Positions 52,934 to 61,066 of a stretch of 64,000 nucleotides of DNA are shown in pieces. Every line of letters starts with the position of its first letter. Within the stretch, counting starts at the first letter, position 1. A program made the position numbers and the translations under genes. The DNA lies in contig JAVBPS010000077.1 of the NCBI GenBank assembly GCA_031549495.1, positions 1 to 64,000 of the forward strand, written 5' to 3'. This DNA comes from JAVBOW01 sp031549495 (GTDB lineage Bacteria > Bacteroidota > Bacteroidia > Bacteroidales > Rikenellaceae). The notes under the pieces were generated by a model. It saw only the letters and a program-made list of their open reading frames with translations, did not search any database and was not told the origin of the DNA.

Positions 52934-53203
52934 TGGCGTATAACTTTTACGGTGACAGACGCAAAGTTAACAAGAAATGCTGATGTTTGTAGTGCCTGCT
53001 GCCGGAAGGCATTCACCGGCAGGCCGGAGCGCTTTCGCAAAACGGAATGAGCGTAAGATGGTATACTGCTTTTATAATAAATATCCTTTAATCAATTGTT
53101 GGGCAGTGTCTTGTTTTGAATATTTTTAAAATACCACTGAAATATTTGGGGTGTATTAATCAATTATTTAATTTTGAATAGTTAATTAATAATAAGTCTT
53201 ACC

Positions 53204-54382
53204 ATGATTAGGCTTGCCATTATAGGGTTACTATCTGTTGTTTTAAGTTCGTGCAATAATCATTCCTCTCGCCTCGCATCATCATTGCGAAAAAGCGGGG
53301 ATAACAAAGGGGAATTACAAACGGTAATACGACATTATTCTGCTCATCCTGAAGACAGCTTGAAATTAAGAGCCGCGATCTTCCTGATAGCGAACATGGC
53401 AGGGCATTACTCTCTCTGTGGGGAACGAATAGATCAATATATGGATAATATAGATTCTCTTCTGTCATGTAAGTCATTTGCTGAGGGGTATTTATTGCGG
53501 CTCACCCCATATCACTATCCCAATATTAGAAACCGCCTGAATAAGCAAGACGATTTAACTGCAATAACCTCAACTTTTTTAATCGATCATATAGATCGTT
53601 TTATCAAACTATACGAGCGACAGCCGTACCCCGGTAGTTTTGCGGACTTTTGTGAATATGTTTTGCCGTATACTTGCCCGTATGCTATGTCAATGGGGTC
53701 ATGCAAAATATTGACTATCCGTTCTATCTCGACAGCGACATGAATGTCCATCGGCTGGTGCCGGATAACACAACTACGCAAAGCATGGATATATACAGGA
53801 AGTATCCATTGGACAAGGACAAAATGAGGTGGCGGGAAGCTATTTCAGGCAGGGTTATATTGGCGAAACCGGATAAGGCTATATGACGCGGTTCATACTA
53901 TCGATCTCGACGATGTCATGCACCGGGAAATTAAAATCGAAGATGCTTATCGCAAAAATAAAGATTGGAAATTCTGTGTTGCTGGGTCGGAAATGGCTGA
54001 GTTTCAATTCTTAGATTCATTGGGCCTGAATATAAATTATGCATTTGCAGGCTTGGACTATCCCTTGATTCGTGACGGTGATAAGTTGACATACTCCTAT
54101 GTGTACGAAGATCTATCCGTTAAAATAGTCGATGACAAGAGCATTGATAAAATCGTCCTAATGCCGCGAAATGACGGTAACGATGTGTACCCGGGGCATA
54201 AATACGAATTGCTTTATTACGATATGGCCGGTTGGCAATCTCTGGGGGTTAAAGAAGCCCGTAATATCTTCGTGACATATGATTCTGTCCCCGCTAACGC
54301 ATTGCTTTGGCTTAGAAACCATACCGAAGGCAAAGAAGAGCGGGTCTTTACTTACCGGAACGGGCAGTTGAAGTTTTGGTGA
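53204..54382 (+). pseudogene. Decayed transglutaminase-like lipoprotein gene
   Basis: The first part (53204-53670) encodes a lipoprotein start (LLSVVLSSCNNHSS) and the N-terminal domain VIRHYSAHPEDSLKLRAAIFLIANMAGHYS, then YPGSFADFCEYVLPY. In Bacteroidota homologues this region precedes a transglutaminase-like core. Here the frame shifts near 53680, and a frame from 53674 continues (MNVHRLVPDNTTTQSMDIYRK) to a stop at 53886. The C-terminal domain follows from about 53880 to 54382 (RNDGNDVYPGHKYELLYYDMAGWQSLG and NHTEGKEERVFTYRNGQL). The catalytic core is missing and the reading frame is broken at least twice, so the product is not functional. It is AT-richer than its neighbours. Confidence 0.75.
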
Positions 54383-54481
54383 TTTGTTTAAATATTTATT
54401 ATCTGTATTGCGTTGTAATCGATTTTTTTATAATCTTGACTGTATTTACATCAGGCGTAATCCCCATCAACAATTAACCGC

Positions 54482-54684
54482 TTGACAAAGGCCCGGAACC
54501 GCCGTCGGTGTCCCGTCGTCAAGAAGTCCGCGGCCCTATTACGGGAACCGCATTGCCGCCGCATTGCCGGATCAATGAAGCGGCCGGGCAAACGGGCTTC
54601 GCCAGCCCCTCCCGCTTCACCAAATGCTTCCTTTTTCAGTTCGGCGTCCACCCCCAGGCACTACCCGAAAACGAACAAAAATAG
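54482..54684 (+). pseudogene. Remnant of an AraC-type HTH domain
   Basis: One frame (54482-54565) reads VVKKSAALLRE, matching the conserved RLKRAAQLL helix of AraC domains. After a frameshift near 54570 the next frame reads INEAAGQTGFASPSRFTKCF and then FQFGVHPQALPENEQK, ending at a TAG at 54682-54684. This is the second HTH and C-terminus of an AraC or hybrid two-component regulator. The rest of the gene is absent. Confidence 0.6.
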
Positions 54685-54738
54685 CCTTCCCGCCGACCGA
54701 TAATGACCCGATCGATTTTCCGCTTTCCGCGAAATGTA

Positions 54739-54789
54739 AAAATCCTTTCAAAAATCAGCAAATTTCTGCTTTTGTTTTGAAAGGATTTT
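54739..54789. terminator. Perfect 15-bp inverted repeat, possible terminator
   Basis: The arms AAAATCCTTTCAAAA and TTTTGAAAGGATTTT are separated by 21 bp, shortly after the AraC remnant. It could be the old gene's terminator. Between here and 54940 nothing else is seen except a small CGCCGC-AA-GCGGCG stem at 54919-54932. Confidence 0.4.
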
Positions 54790-54941
54790 CAATGCCGGTA
54801 ACTTGGCGTAGCGTTTAAGTCGAATCTCGGCCATGAACAGAATAATCATTACTAATATCGGGTATGCGATTTTATGAATATATTCACTCTCTGACATGCA
54901 CAAAGATAAACACATTTCGCCGCAAGCGGCGGGGAATTTAA

Positions 54942-55250
54942 GAGTATGCTATCACAGAACTGGATTGGGATAAGCAAATTATATATGCATTATGCTTCAC
55001 TCCAGAGGTTCTCAATCCCGACAAAAGCGTTGTTATAAGGCTAGACAATCAGTCAGATACAGCCAAAGCCAGAAGTGAAGACGGGTGGCAGAAAACATGT
55101 AATTGTGGAGGGTTTGGAGGTTCAAGTGGCTGGGCTCAGTCTTGCCCTTTCCCGAATTATTACTGTAGGTCGGGGAACTGCGCTGCGTCTTCTACAGGAT
55201 GTGGGTTATTTTGGTTGGAGGATTGTTGGGGGGTGTGTTACACTGTTTAA
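54942..55250 (+). pseudogene. 5'-truncated Cys-rich small protein
   Basis: An open frame of about 102 codons runs from after a TAA (54939) to a TAA at 55248-55250 but contains no ATG, GTG or TTG start. Its C-terminal half is strikingly rich in Cys, Gly and Ser, with eight cysteines: KTCNCGGFGGSSGW, QSCPFPNYYCRSGNCAASS, TGCGLFWLEDCWGVC. The N-terminal part (LDWDKQIIYALCFTPEVLNP) is soluble and helical. It looks like the tail of a small secreted Cys-rich peptide whose 5' end was deleted. Twelve bp later, at 55263, an ATG opens a signal-peptide-like stretch (MKERLLLIFLISL) that stops at the insertion sequence. The family is unknown to me. Confidence 0.5.
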
Positions 55251-55306
55251 AAGAATCAAGGAATGAAAGAGAGGCTACTTTTAATTTTTTTAATATCCCT
55301 TTAGTG

Positions 55307-56604
55307 CTGGTGCGTTAACTTTTTCCTTATCGCTGTAATTGACTGAAACACATTTTAATACAAACGTTCTTTGACTTTTTGATTTGAAATGAGAAATACC
55401 TTTGCATTCTTCAAAATGCTGGGGTATGAATTCTGGAAAATATGTTTTCGCTCAGGTGCTTTCGCTTGTAAACCGCTGGGAGTTCGATAAATGCGTCGAG
55501 AGATACAATGGCGACTTTAGAACCAGGGATCTGAATTGTTGGAATCAATTCGTCCAACTGTTTTTCGGACAACTGACCTCCCTTAATTCGCTCAGGGATA
55601 TTTGCTTGTGCCTGAAGGCGCACAAAAACAAGCTTTATCACCTTGGTATCAAGCAAAATGTAGCCCACACATCGCTATCCCGCGCCAATGAGAATAGGGA
55701 TTGGCGGATTTTTGCAGACTTCGGGCAGTACCTTATTTCGACGGTTCAGCCGCTGTATGCAGACGAAAAAATCCCCGATGTCCACGCCGAAAACCAACTG
55801 TTTGCGCTCGACTCCACAACAATATCCCTGAGCATCAAGTTGTTTTTATGGGCTTTCGGGAAATACTCGCGCGGAGCGGTTAAGGTGCATACTCTGTTGA
55901 ACTTGCGAGGCAGCATACCGACATTTGTCCATATCTCGCATGGCAAGTGGCATGACAGCAACGCACTCGACCTGATCGATTTTCAATGCGATGCCATCTA
56001 CGTGATGGACAAGGCCTATGTCGATTTTGCGGCACTCTGTCAGATCGACCGCGCGGGGGCGTTTTTCGTCACGCGGGCCAAGCAAAACATACGCTTCAAG
56101 GTAATCGAAACCAACTTCAATGTCGACCAGGCAACGGGATTACGGGCGGATCGAACAATCGTTCTGACGGGTGCAAAATCCGCCAAACTGTATTCAAAAC
56201 CGATGAGATTGATTGACTACCAAGATGTTGAAAAAGACATCGAATTGACGTTCATCACAAATAACTTCGAGTTGTCGGCACTGGACGTAGCTCATATCTA
56301 CAAAAATCGCTGGCAGATCGAAGTCTTTTTCAAGTGGATAAAGCAGAATCTGACGATCAAACGGCTCTGGGGCCACTCCGAGAATGCGGTTCACATCCAT
56401 ATCTGGGTGGCACTATCGACCTATCTGATAGTGGCTTACCTGAAAGCGCAGATGCGAACAGAGCTGTCGATTTATGAGGTGCTGCAAATCATAAGCATCT
56501 CCGCCTTTGATAAAACGCCCATCCGTGAACTCCTTACAGAATCCCATTCAAATCAAAATTTCAAAGAACAGCCTAATTTGTTCGAGTAAAACTTAACGCA
56601 CCAG
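55307..56604 (+). mobile_element. IS4-family insertion sequence, complete
   Basis: This 1298-bp element has terminal inverted repeats CTGGTGCGTTAACTTTT (left) and CTGGTGCGTTAAGTTTTA (right, complement). It is flanked by a perfect 5-bp target duplication TAGTG at 55302-55306 and 56605-56609. It carries one transposase gene. Intact ends, an intact gene and an identical duplication indicate a recent insertion. Confidence 0.93.
55426..56589 (+). CDS. IS4-family transposase
   Basis: This is a DDE transposase that cuts and joins the element ends. The start at 55426 (MNSGKYVFAQVLSLVNRWEFDKCVERYNGD) matches the DUF4372 N-terminal domain of this branch; an in-frame ATG 24 bp upstream is less likely. 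DDE motifs are LFALDSTTISLS (first Asp), AIYVMDKAYVDF (second Asp) and the Y-(2)-R-(3)-E-(6)-K signature YKNRWQIEVFFKWIKQNL (Glu). At 387 residues it is full length and looks active. Confidence 0.93.
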   Translation: MNSGKYVFAQVLSLVNRWEFDKCVERYNGDFRTRDLNCWNQFVQLFFGQLTSLNSLRDICLCLKAHKNKLYHLGIKQNVAHTSLSRANENRDWRIFADFGQYLISTVQPLYADEKIPDVHAENQLFALDSTTISLSIKLFLWAFGKYSRGAVKVHTLLNLRGSIPTFVHISHGKWHDSNALDLIDFQCDAIYVMDKAYVDFAALCQIDRAGAFFVTRAKQNIRFKVIETNFNVDQATGLRADRTIVLTGAKSAKLYSKPMRLIDYQDVEKDIELTFITNNFELSALDVAHIYKNRWQIEVFFKWIKQNLTIKRLWGHSENAVHIHIWVALSTYLIVAYLKAQMRTELSIYEVLQIISISAFDKTPIRELLTESHSNQNFKEQPNLFE

Positions 56605-56765
56605 TAGTGAACCTGAATAAAGAGACGCGGGATGCTGTTATCTCCAAAGCCTATTGGTATCCGCTCGAAAGAGTGGTATTATACGTAGGGCACTAAAATC
56701 ATCATTACGCAATTTGCGTTACGAAAAAACCGTAATGACAAAACTAAATTAATGATCGCATTGTT

Positions 56766-57779
56766 ATGAAAATACAATTCGCATCGGACTTGCATCTTGA
56801 GTTTAACGCAAACTCTGAATATTTAGCAAACAACCCATTAATCCCTTGCGCAGATATTCTTGTACTGGCGGGTGATATTGGTTATCTGGAGCATCCGACA
56901 TACACTACCCATCCATTTTGGGATTGGGCTGCGGATAATTTCAAGCGGGTATTGGTCATTCCGGGCAATCACGAATTTTACAAAGGATACGATCTGAAGA
57001 ATATCGCTGATGGAATGAAAGTGCCGATCCGCTCGAATATTCATTGGTATTACAACAAGACAGAGGTCATAGACGGAACCGAGTTCATTATGACCACCCT
57101 GTGGTCACATATACCCGACCATGGCAAAGATATTATAAGATCCCGTGTTTCGGATTTCCACTGTATACAGTATGACGGACACAAACTTACTACCGAAAAA
57201 TATAACGATTTGCATCGCGGATGCCTTGAATTCTTGAAAAGTGCCATTACATGTCCTGTTCAAAATGGACGCGTCATCATATCACATCACGTCCCGTCTT
57301 TGAAATGCGTGGCTAAAGAATTTCACGGCTCGGATCTGAATTGGGCATTCAATTGTGACCTCGACTCTTTAATAGCGGAGAGCGAAGCCGACTATTGGAT
57401 ATACGGGCATTCGCACAGGAACATTGGATATGCAAAAGCCGGTGTCACAAAACTGTTTTCCAACCAACTAGGCTATGTGTTTATGGGTGAGAATAGAACC
57501 TTTAATCCTCAAACATCTGTAGCCGTATCGAATTCTAAGCGACCGGTCATAAAAAATTCTGCGGTTCCGAACGTCAAGAGGATATTGTTCTGGGACACCG
57601 ACTTCGACAGGATCGACTGGCAGAGGTATAAGAATGCCGTTATCGAACGGGTACTCGACCGAGGCGATCAATCCGAAAAAGAAGAGATCGCCCGGTTTTA
57701 CAATGAAGATGTGAACGACCTGGAAAAATTCAGAATATCCAATAACAGTTATAGAATTAATGCGTTAATGAAGAAATGA
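56766..57779 (+). CDS. Calcineurin-like metallophosphoesterase
   Basis: This is a soluble 337-residue phosphoesterase. All metal-binding blocks are present: FASDLHLEF, VLAGDIGY, VIPGNHEFY, VIISHHVPS and IYGHSHRNIGY. It has no signal peptide, so it acts in the cytoplasm, on an unknown phosphoester (nucleotide or nucleic acid are common in the family). A poorly conserved C-terminal 90 residues are charged. It sits 156 bp after the IS and 73 bp before the DUF4062 gene, which has its own promoter. Codon use is AT-rich like the rest of this island. Confidence 0.88.
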   Translation: MKIQFASDLHLEFNANSEYLANNPLIPCADILVLAGDIGYLEHPTYTTHPFWDWAADNFKRVLVIPGNHEFYKGYDLKNIADGMKVPIRSNIHWYYNKTEVIDGTEFIMTTLWSHIPDHGKDIIRSRVSDFHCIQYDGHKLTTEKYNDLHRGCLEFLKSAITCPVQNGRVIISHHVPSLKCVAKEFHGSDLNWAFNCDLDSLIAESEADYWIYGHSHRNIGYAKAGVTKLFSNQLGYVFMGENRTFNPQTSVAVSNSKRPVIKNSAVPNVKRILFWDTDFDRIDWQRYKNAVIERVLDRGDQSEKEEIARFYNEDVNDLEKFRISNNSYRINALMKK

Positions 57780-57826
57780 CTCGTAATCCCCAATAGAAGT
57801 CGAGTTTATAATTCGTGCCTTATTAT

Positions 57827-57834
57827 TACCTTTG
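57827..57834 (+). promoter_or_regulatory. -7 promoter element for the DUF4062 gene
   Basis: TACCTTTG fits TAnnTTTG and lies 26 bp before the ATG at 57853. Confidence 0.5.
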
Positions 57835-57852
57835 CTGTAAATCACACACTCA

Positions 57853-59280
57853 ATGAAACCTATCAAGATATTTATCAGCAGCGTACAGAAGGAGTTTGCC
57901 TCGGAGCGGCTTCGGATATATGACTGGATTCAAACCGACGCGCTGTTGAGTCAATATTTTGTCCCCATCCTTTTTGAGAAACTGCCGGCAGCCGCCCAAA
58001 GACCGAACGAGGTGTATTTGGATGAGGTTCGTGGTTCTCAGATTTACCTGGTTCTTTTGGGGCAGGAATACGGTTATGAAGATGAAAATGGGGTATCGCC
58101 TACGGAGTTGGAATATGAATGCGCAAAGAAAAGCAACCTCTACAAAATAGCATTGATCAAGGGGGATGGCTCCCTCGAAAGAAACAGCAAGCAGAATGTC
58201 TTTATTTCCAAAGTTCAAAGCGAATTGACCTACAAGCGTTTTGACAATGTCGAAATACTGATCTCACAGATTTACGCCGCATTGATCGAGTACCTCAAAG
58301 TCGAGGGGCTGATTCACACCAAATCGTTCGATGAATCTCCTTCGGGAGCAACGATGGCGGAGATAAGCATAGAGAAGGTGGACAATTTCGTGGCCTTGGC
58401 GAACTCCAAGCGTGGTTTTCCACTACCCAAAGGCACTCTTGCCGAAAAGGTGCTTGCGCATTTGAGGATGTTAAAGGATGGCAAATTGTGCAACAGCGCC
58501 CTGCTCGCTTTCGCCGGCGATCCTCAATCCTATTTCCCGACGGCAACCATCAAATGCGCCTATTTTCTTGGGACTCGCTGGGAAAAGCCCATCGAAGATC
58601 ATAAAGTGTTCGAGGGCGATGTGTTCGATCAGATCAACCAGGCCGTGGGTTTCGTGCTGTCGAAGATCGGCACTTCGGTCGGATTGAGGGAAGAAAGCGT
58701 ACAGGCCCCGATAAAATATGAGATTCCGCGTCCGGTGATTTTCGAGGCGGTTGTGAATGCCGTTGCCCACCGCGATTACCGAAGCAACGGGAGCGTGCAA
58801 ATAATGGTCTTTGCCGACAGGATAGTCGTGATAAATCCGGGACGTCTGTCGCCGGAGCTTTCACCCGCTACGATCAAAATGGAGCACGGTTCGTTTCCCA
58901 CAAATCCCCTGTTGGCCGAGGTGATGTACCAGGCCGGTTATATCGAGCGCTTCGGCACAGGGGTGAGTGAGATGATCCGGCTCTCTGTGAAAGAAGGGCT
59001 TAAAGAACCTGAATTCGATTTTTCCGAAGGTGTGAAAGTTACTCTATGGCGGCCTAGTGACGATGGCACTGTAAATGGCACTGTAAATGGCACTGTAAAA
59101 CCGGAAGATGTTCTTCTGAAATTGATAGCAGAAAACGAGGGTTTGCCTGCACCCGAACTTGCAAAACTGATTGGTAAAAGTTTGAGAACCGTAAAAAGGT
59201 ATTTGGATACTCTAAAAACTTCCGACAAAATCGAATTCCGTGGAGTTCCTAAAACAGGAGGTTATTATATAAAAAAGTAG
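57853..59280 (+). CDS. DUF4062 and RecG-like ATPase (HATPase_c_4) fusion with C-terminal HTH
   Basis: This is a 475-residue cytoplasmic protein with three parts. Residues 1-140 are a DUF4062 domain (IKIFISSVQKEFASERLRIYDWI, LDEVRGSQIYLVLLGQEYGYED, SPTELEYECAKK). Residues about 170-400 match the C-terminal half of AlbA_2/RecG-like proteins (LCNSALLAFAGDPQSYFPTATIKCAYFLG, IFEAVVNAVAHRDYRSNGSVQIMVFADRIVVINPGRL, FGTGVSEMIRLSVKEGL). The end is a winged-helix-like segment (LAKLIGKSLRTVKRYLDTL). Between ATPase and HTH is a GTVNGTVNGTV repeat. DUF4062 domains occur in several bacterial immune-type proteins, so a defence or stress-sensing role is possible but not shown. It lies in the decayed mobile island. 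Confidence 0.82.
   Translation: MKPIKIFISSVQKEFASERLRIYDWIQTDALLSQYFVPILFEKLPAAAQRPNEVYLDEVRGSQIYLVLLGQEYGYEDENGVSPTELEYECAKKSNLYKIALIKGDGSLERNSKQNVFISKVQSELTYKRFDNVEILISQIYAALIEYLKVEGLIHTKSFDESPSGATMAEISIEKVDNFVALANSKRGFPLPKGTLAEKVLAHLRMLKDGKLCNSALLAFAGDPQSYFPTATIKCAYFLGTRWEKPIEDHKVFEGDVFDQINQAVGFVLSKIGTSVGLREESVQAPIKYEIPRPVIFEAVVNAVAHRDYRSNGSVQIMVFADRIVVINPGRLSPELSPATIKMEHGSFPTNPLLAEVMYQAGYIERFGTGVSEMIRLSVKEGLKEPEFDFSEGVKVTLWRPSDDGTVNGTVNGTVKPEDVLLKLIAENEGLPAPELAKLIGKSLRTVKRYLDTLKTSDKIEFRGVPKTGGYYIKK
59065..59100 (+). repeat. Three 12-bp tandem repeats inside the DUF4062 gene
   Basis: The unit GGCACTGTAAAT occurs three times (the last unit ends AAAA) and encodes GTVN repeats. Copy changes would keep the reading frame and only alter linker length. 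Confidence 0.9.
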
Positions 59281-59429
59281 TGTAATCTGGGTGTCTGTAA
59301 CCACTTCAGAGATGTTGTGACAGGATGCGACAGAACGGTGTAACCAACCTGTGACCTGTTTGTTGTTTTTGGCATATAAATATCCTCTTTCTTGTCTTGA
59401 ATATCTTGTAGATTTACCAAAATATTAAC

Positions 59430-59626
59430 TACCTTTGCATCAAGACTATATGCAGTCCAAAGCATATCGATGAAGAACGCACATGGCTAAATCGTGGTAC
59501 ACGATTTTAGACTGAGAGTCAATAAGTTGAAATACAGGCACATTCCAAGACAGTTCGGACCCCAGCGGGATCACAGACAAAAATTACAAACGCTTGACTT
59601 TATATAAGTTAGGCGTTTATTTTTTT
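59430..59626 (+). ncRNA. Candidate structured small RNA with promoter and terminator
   Basis: No open frame is seen in 59281-59749, but 59430-59437 is TACCTTTG (a -7 element). The interval 59444-59626 contains a stem ATATGC/GCATAT (about 59450-59470), a longer stem CTAAATCGTG-GTA-CACGATTTTAG (59487-59510) and a terminator stem AAACGC...GCGTTT with T-run (59588-59626). The transcript would be about 180 nt. It lies upstream of a truncated tyrosine recombinase gene, so it may belong to the mobile element, or the region may instead be an attachment site. Confidence 0.5.
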
Positions 59627-59749
59627 GCTGGGTACAACATAGGTAAAACATACTGATTTTTGAATATATTCACCTGTAAATCAATCTGATGCATTTACAA
59701 ATATAGATTTATTTTGTAACTTTAGGCATAATTACAGAATAAAACAGGC

Positions 59750-59974
59750 ATGAAACACGGAATTGAGGCAGTTACAGTGCCGCCGGACAGGTTGAAACGA
59801 CTTACGAGGGAGGTGTTTGACGCATTGGATGTATCAGAGAGCACACGCAGGGAGTATTCGATACGGATTAGGCATTTTATCACGTTTACAGAGGCACACG
59901 GCATTAATCACGGCACATTTTTGAGTTATAAACGGTATTTGGCCGGGGTTGATACATTTAGCACGTCAACCAAA
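59750..59974 (+). pseudogene. Tyrosine recombinase (integrase), N-terminal fragment
   Basis: The ATG at 59750 begins MKHGIEAVTVPPDRLKRLTREVFDALDVSESTRREYSIRIRHFITF, a SAM-like core-binding domain of tyrosine recombinases. Similarity ends abruptly near 59974 after FSTSTK; the frame then reads unrelated sequence to a stop at 60067. The catalytic domain with the R-H-R-Y residues is missing, so it cannot recombine. It marks the right edge of the AT-rich mobile island. Confidence 0.72.
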
Positions 59975-60030
59975 ATAAGCAGGCTGACATTTTTCGTCCC
60001 GAGAATTTGCTACTGTAAATTCTTTTTATT

Positions 60031-60049
60031 TACTTTGTATTTCAAAGTA
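60031..60049. promoter_or_regulatory. Palindromic operator upstream of the membrane protein/winged-helix pair
   Basis: TACTTTG-TATTT-CAAAGTA is a perfect inverted repeat 15 bp before the ATG at 60064. Its position over the expected promoter suggests autoregulation by the winged-helix protein encoded in the same operon. Confidence 0.5.
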
Positions 60050-60063
60050 CTTTTAATTTCAAC

Positions 60064-60678
60064 ATGATGGAAGATAAAACGATTGCTATTCAGGAGATTG
60101 CGCAGATTAAACGGATGATGGAGCGCAGCAGCCGCTTCGTCAGCCTGAGCGGGTGGAGCGGCATTGCCGCCGGATTGTGCGCTTTGGTCGGGGCTTATTT
60201 TGCCTATCCGATCGTCCACGGGCGCTACATCGACCGGGACTATTTTTCGCCCGAAGAGAGCCTCACCCTTTTGTGGATCGGAGCCCTGACTTTTGTCGCG
60301 GCGCTGGTTTCCGCTTTCTTCTTTACCTGGCTGCGCACCCGGCACAACGGCACCCCGCTTTGGAGCAACGCTTCCCGGCGGCTGTTGTGGAGCGTCGCCC
60401 TGCCTGTGATGGTAGGGGGCGTTTTCCTGCTGAAACTGATCGAGGTCGGGGCGTTCGGGATCATCGCGCCGGGTTGCCTGATCTTTTACGGGTTGGCCCT
60501 CTTCTGCGGCAGTAAGCTCACCCTGGGCGAGATCCGCTACCTGGGTTACGCCGAGATCCTGCTGGGGTGCATCACCCTCTGGATGCCTGGGCACGGTTAC
60601 TATTTCTGGATCGTCGGCTTCGGCCTGCTGCACATCCTCTACGGCGTATGGATGTGGTTCAAATACGAACGGCGATGA
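60064..60678 (+). CDS. Integral membrane protein, function unknown
   Basis: This is a 204-residue inner-membrane protein with about five or six hydrophobic helices (WSGIAAGLCALVGAYFAYPIV, LLWIGALTFVAALVSAFFFTW, LLWSVALPVMVGGVFLLKLI, IIAPGCLIFYGLALFCGS, YAEILLGCITLWMPG, YFWIVGFGLLHILYGVWMWF). I do not recognise a catalytic motif. Its stop codon overlaps the ATG of the winged-helix regulator (ATGA), a pairing common in Bacteroidota. GC content returns to the high level of the chromosome here, which puts it outside the mobile island. Confidence 0.8.
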   Translation: MMEDKTIAIQEIAQIKRMMERSSRFVSLSGWSGIAAGLCALVGAYFAYPIVHGRYIDRDYFSPEESLTLLWIGALTFVAALVSAFFFTWLRTRHNGTPLWSNASRRLLWSVALPVMVGGVFLLKLIEVGAFGIIAPGCLIFYGLALFCGSKLTLGEIRYLGYAEILLGCITLWMPGHGYYFWIVGFGLLHILYGVWMWFKYERR

Positions 60679-60980
60679 AGATCGACGCACTCAACAAAGC
60701 CTTCGATAACCGCATCCGCCTGGGAATCATCAGCGCGTTGGCAGTGAACAGCGAATTGAATTTCAATGCGCTCAAAGAGGCTTTGCAAGTGACCGACGGC
60801 AACCTGGCCTCCCATCTAAAAGGACTGGAAGAGTATGGCTACATCGCCGTCAACAAAGGTTTCATCGGCCGCAAGCCCAACACCGTTTACACCATCACTC
60901 CCGAGGGGTACGCCGCCCTCAAAGCTCACTTCGAAGCGTTGGAGGAGATGATCCGAAACACCGAAATGGGGTCGATGTAA
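60675..60980 (+). CDS. Winged-helix transcriptional regulator (HTH_34/MarR-like)
   Basis: This is a 101-residue DNA-binding protein that starts at the ATG overlapping the previous stop by 4 bp. A winged helix covers almost the whole chain: NRIRLGIISALAVNSELNFNALKEALQVTDGNLASHLKGLEEYGYIAV, with the wing GRKPNTVYTITPEGYAALKAH. Such small proteins are usually repressors of their own operon. The palindrome at 60031-60049 is the obvious candidate site. Confidence 0.88.
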   Translation: MKIDALNKAFDNRIRLGIISALAVNSELNFNALKEALQVTDGNLASHLKGLEEYGYIAVNKGFIGRKPNTVYTITPEGYAALKAHFEALEEMIRNTEMGSM

Positions 60981-61066
60981 ACATCCGCTAATCCATCCTA
61001 TAAAAACATTTAGCATGGGCTCACGAGGCCTGTGCAGGGGATTCTACACCAAAAATTTTCCGAGCC

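Noticed and set aside
55075..55266. A 63-codon frame with an ATG overlapping the Cys-rich fragment
   Set aside because: The other frame has the patterned Cys/Gly composition of a real peptide. This frame gives no recognisable features.
59065..59100. Phase-variable slippage repeat in the DUF4062 gene
   Set aside because: The unit is 12 bp, so gain or loss keeps the reading frame and cannot switch the gene on and off.
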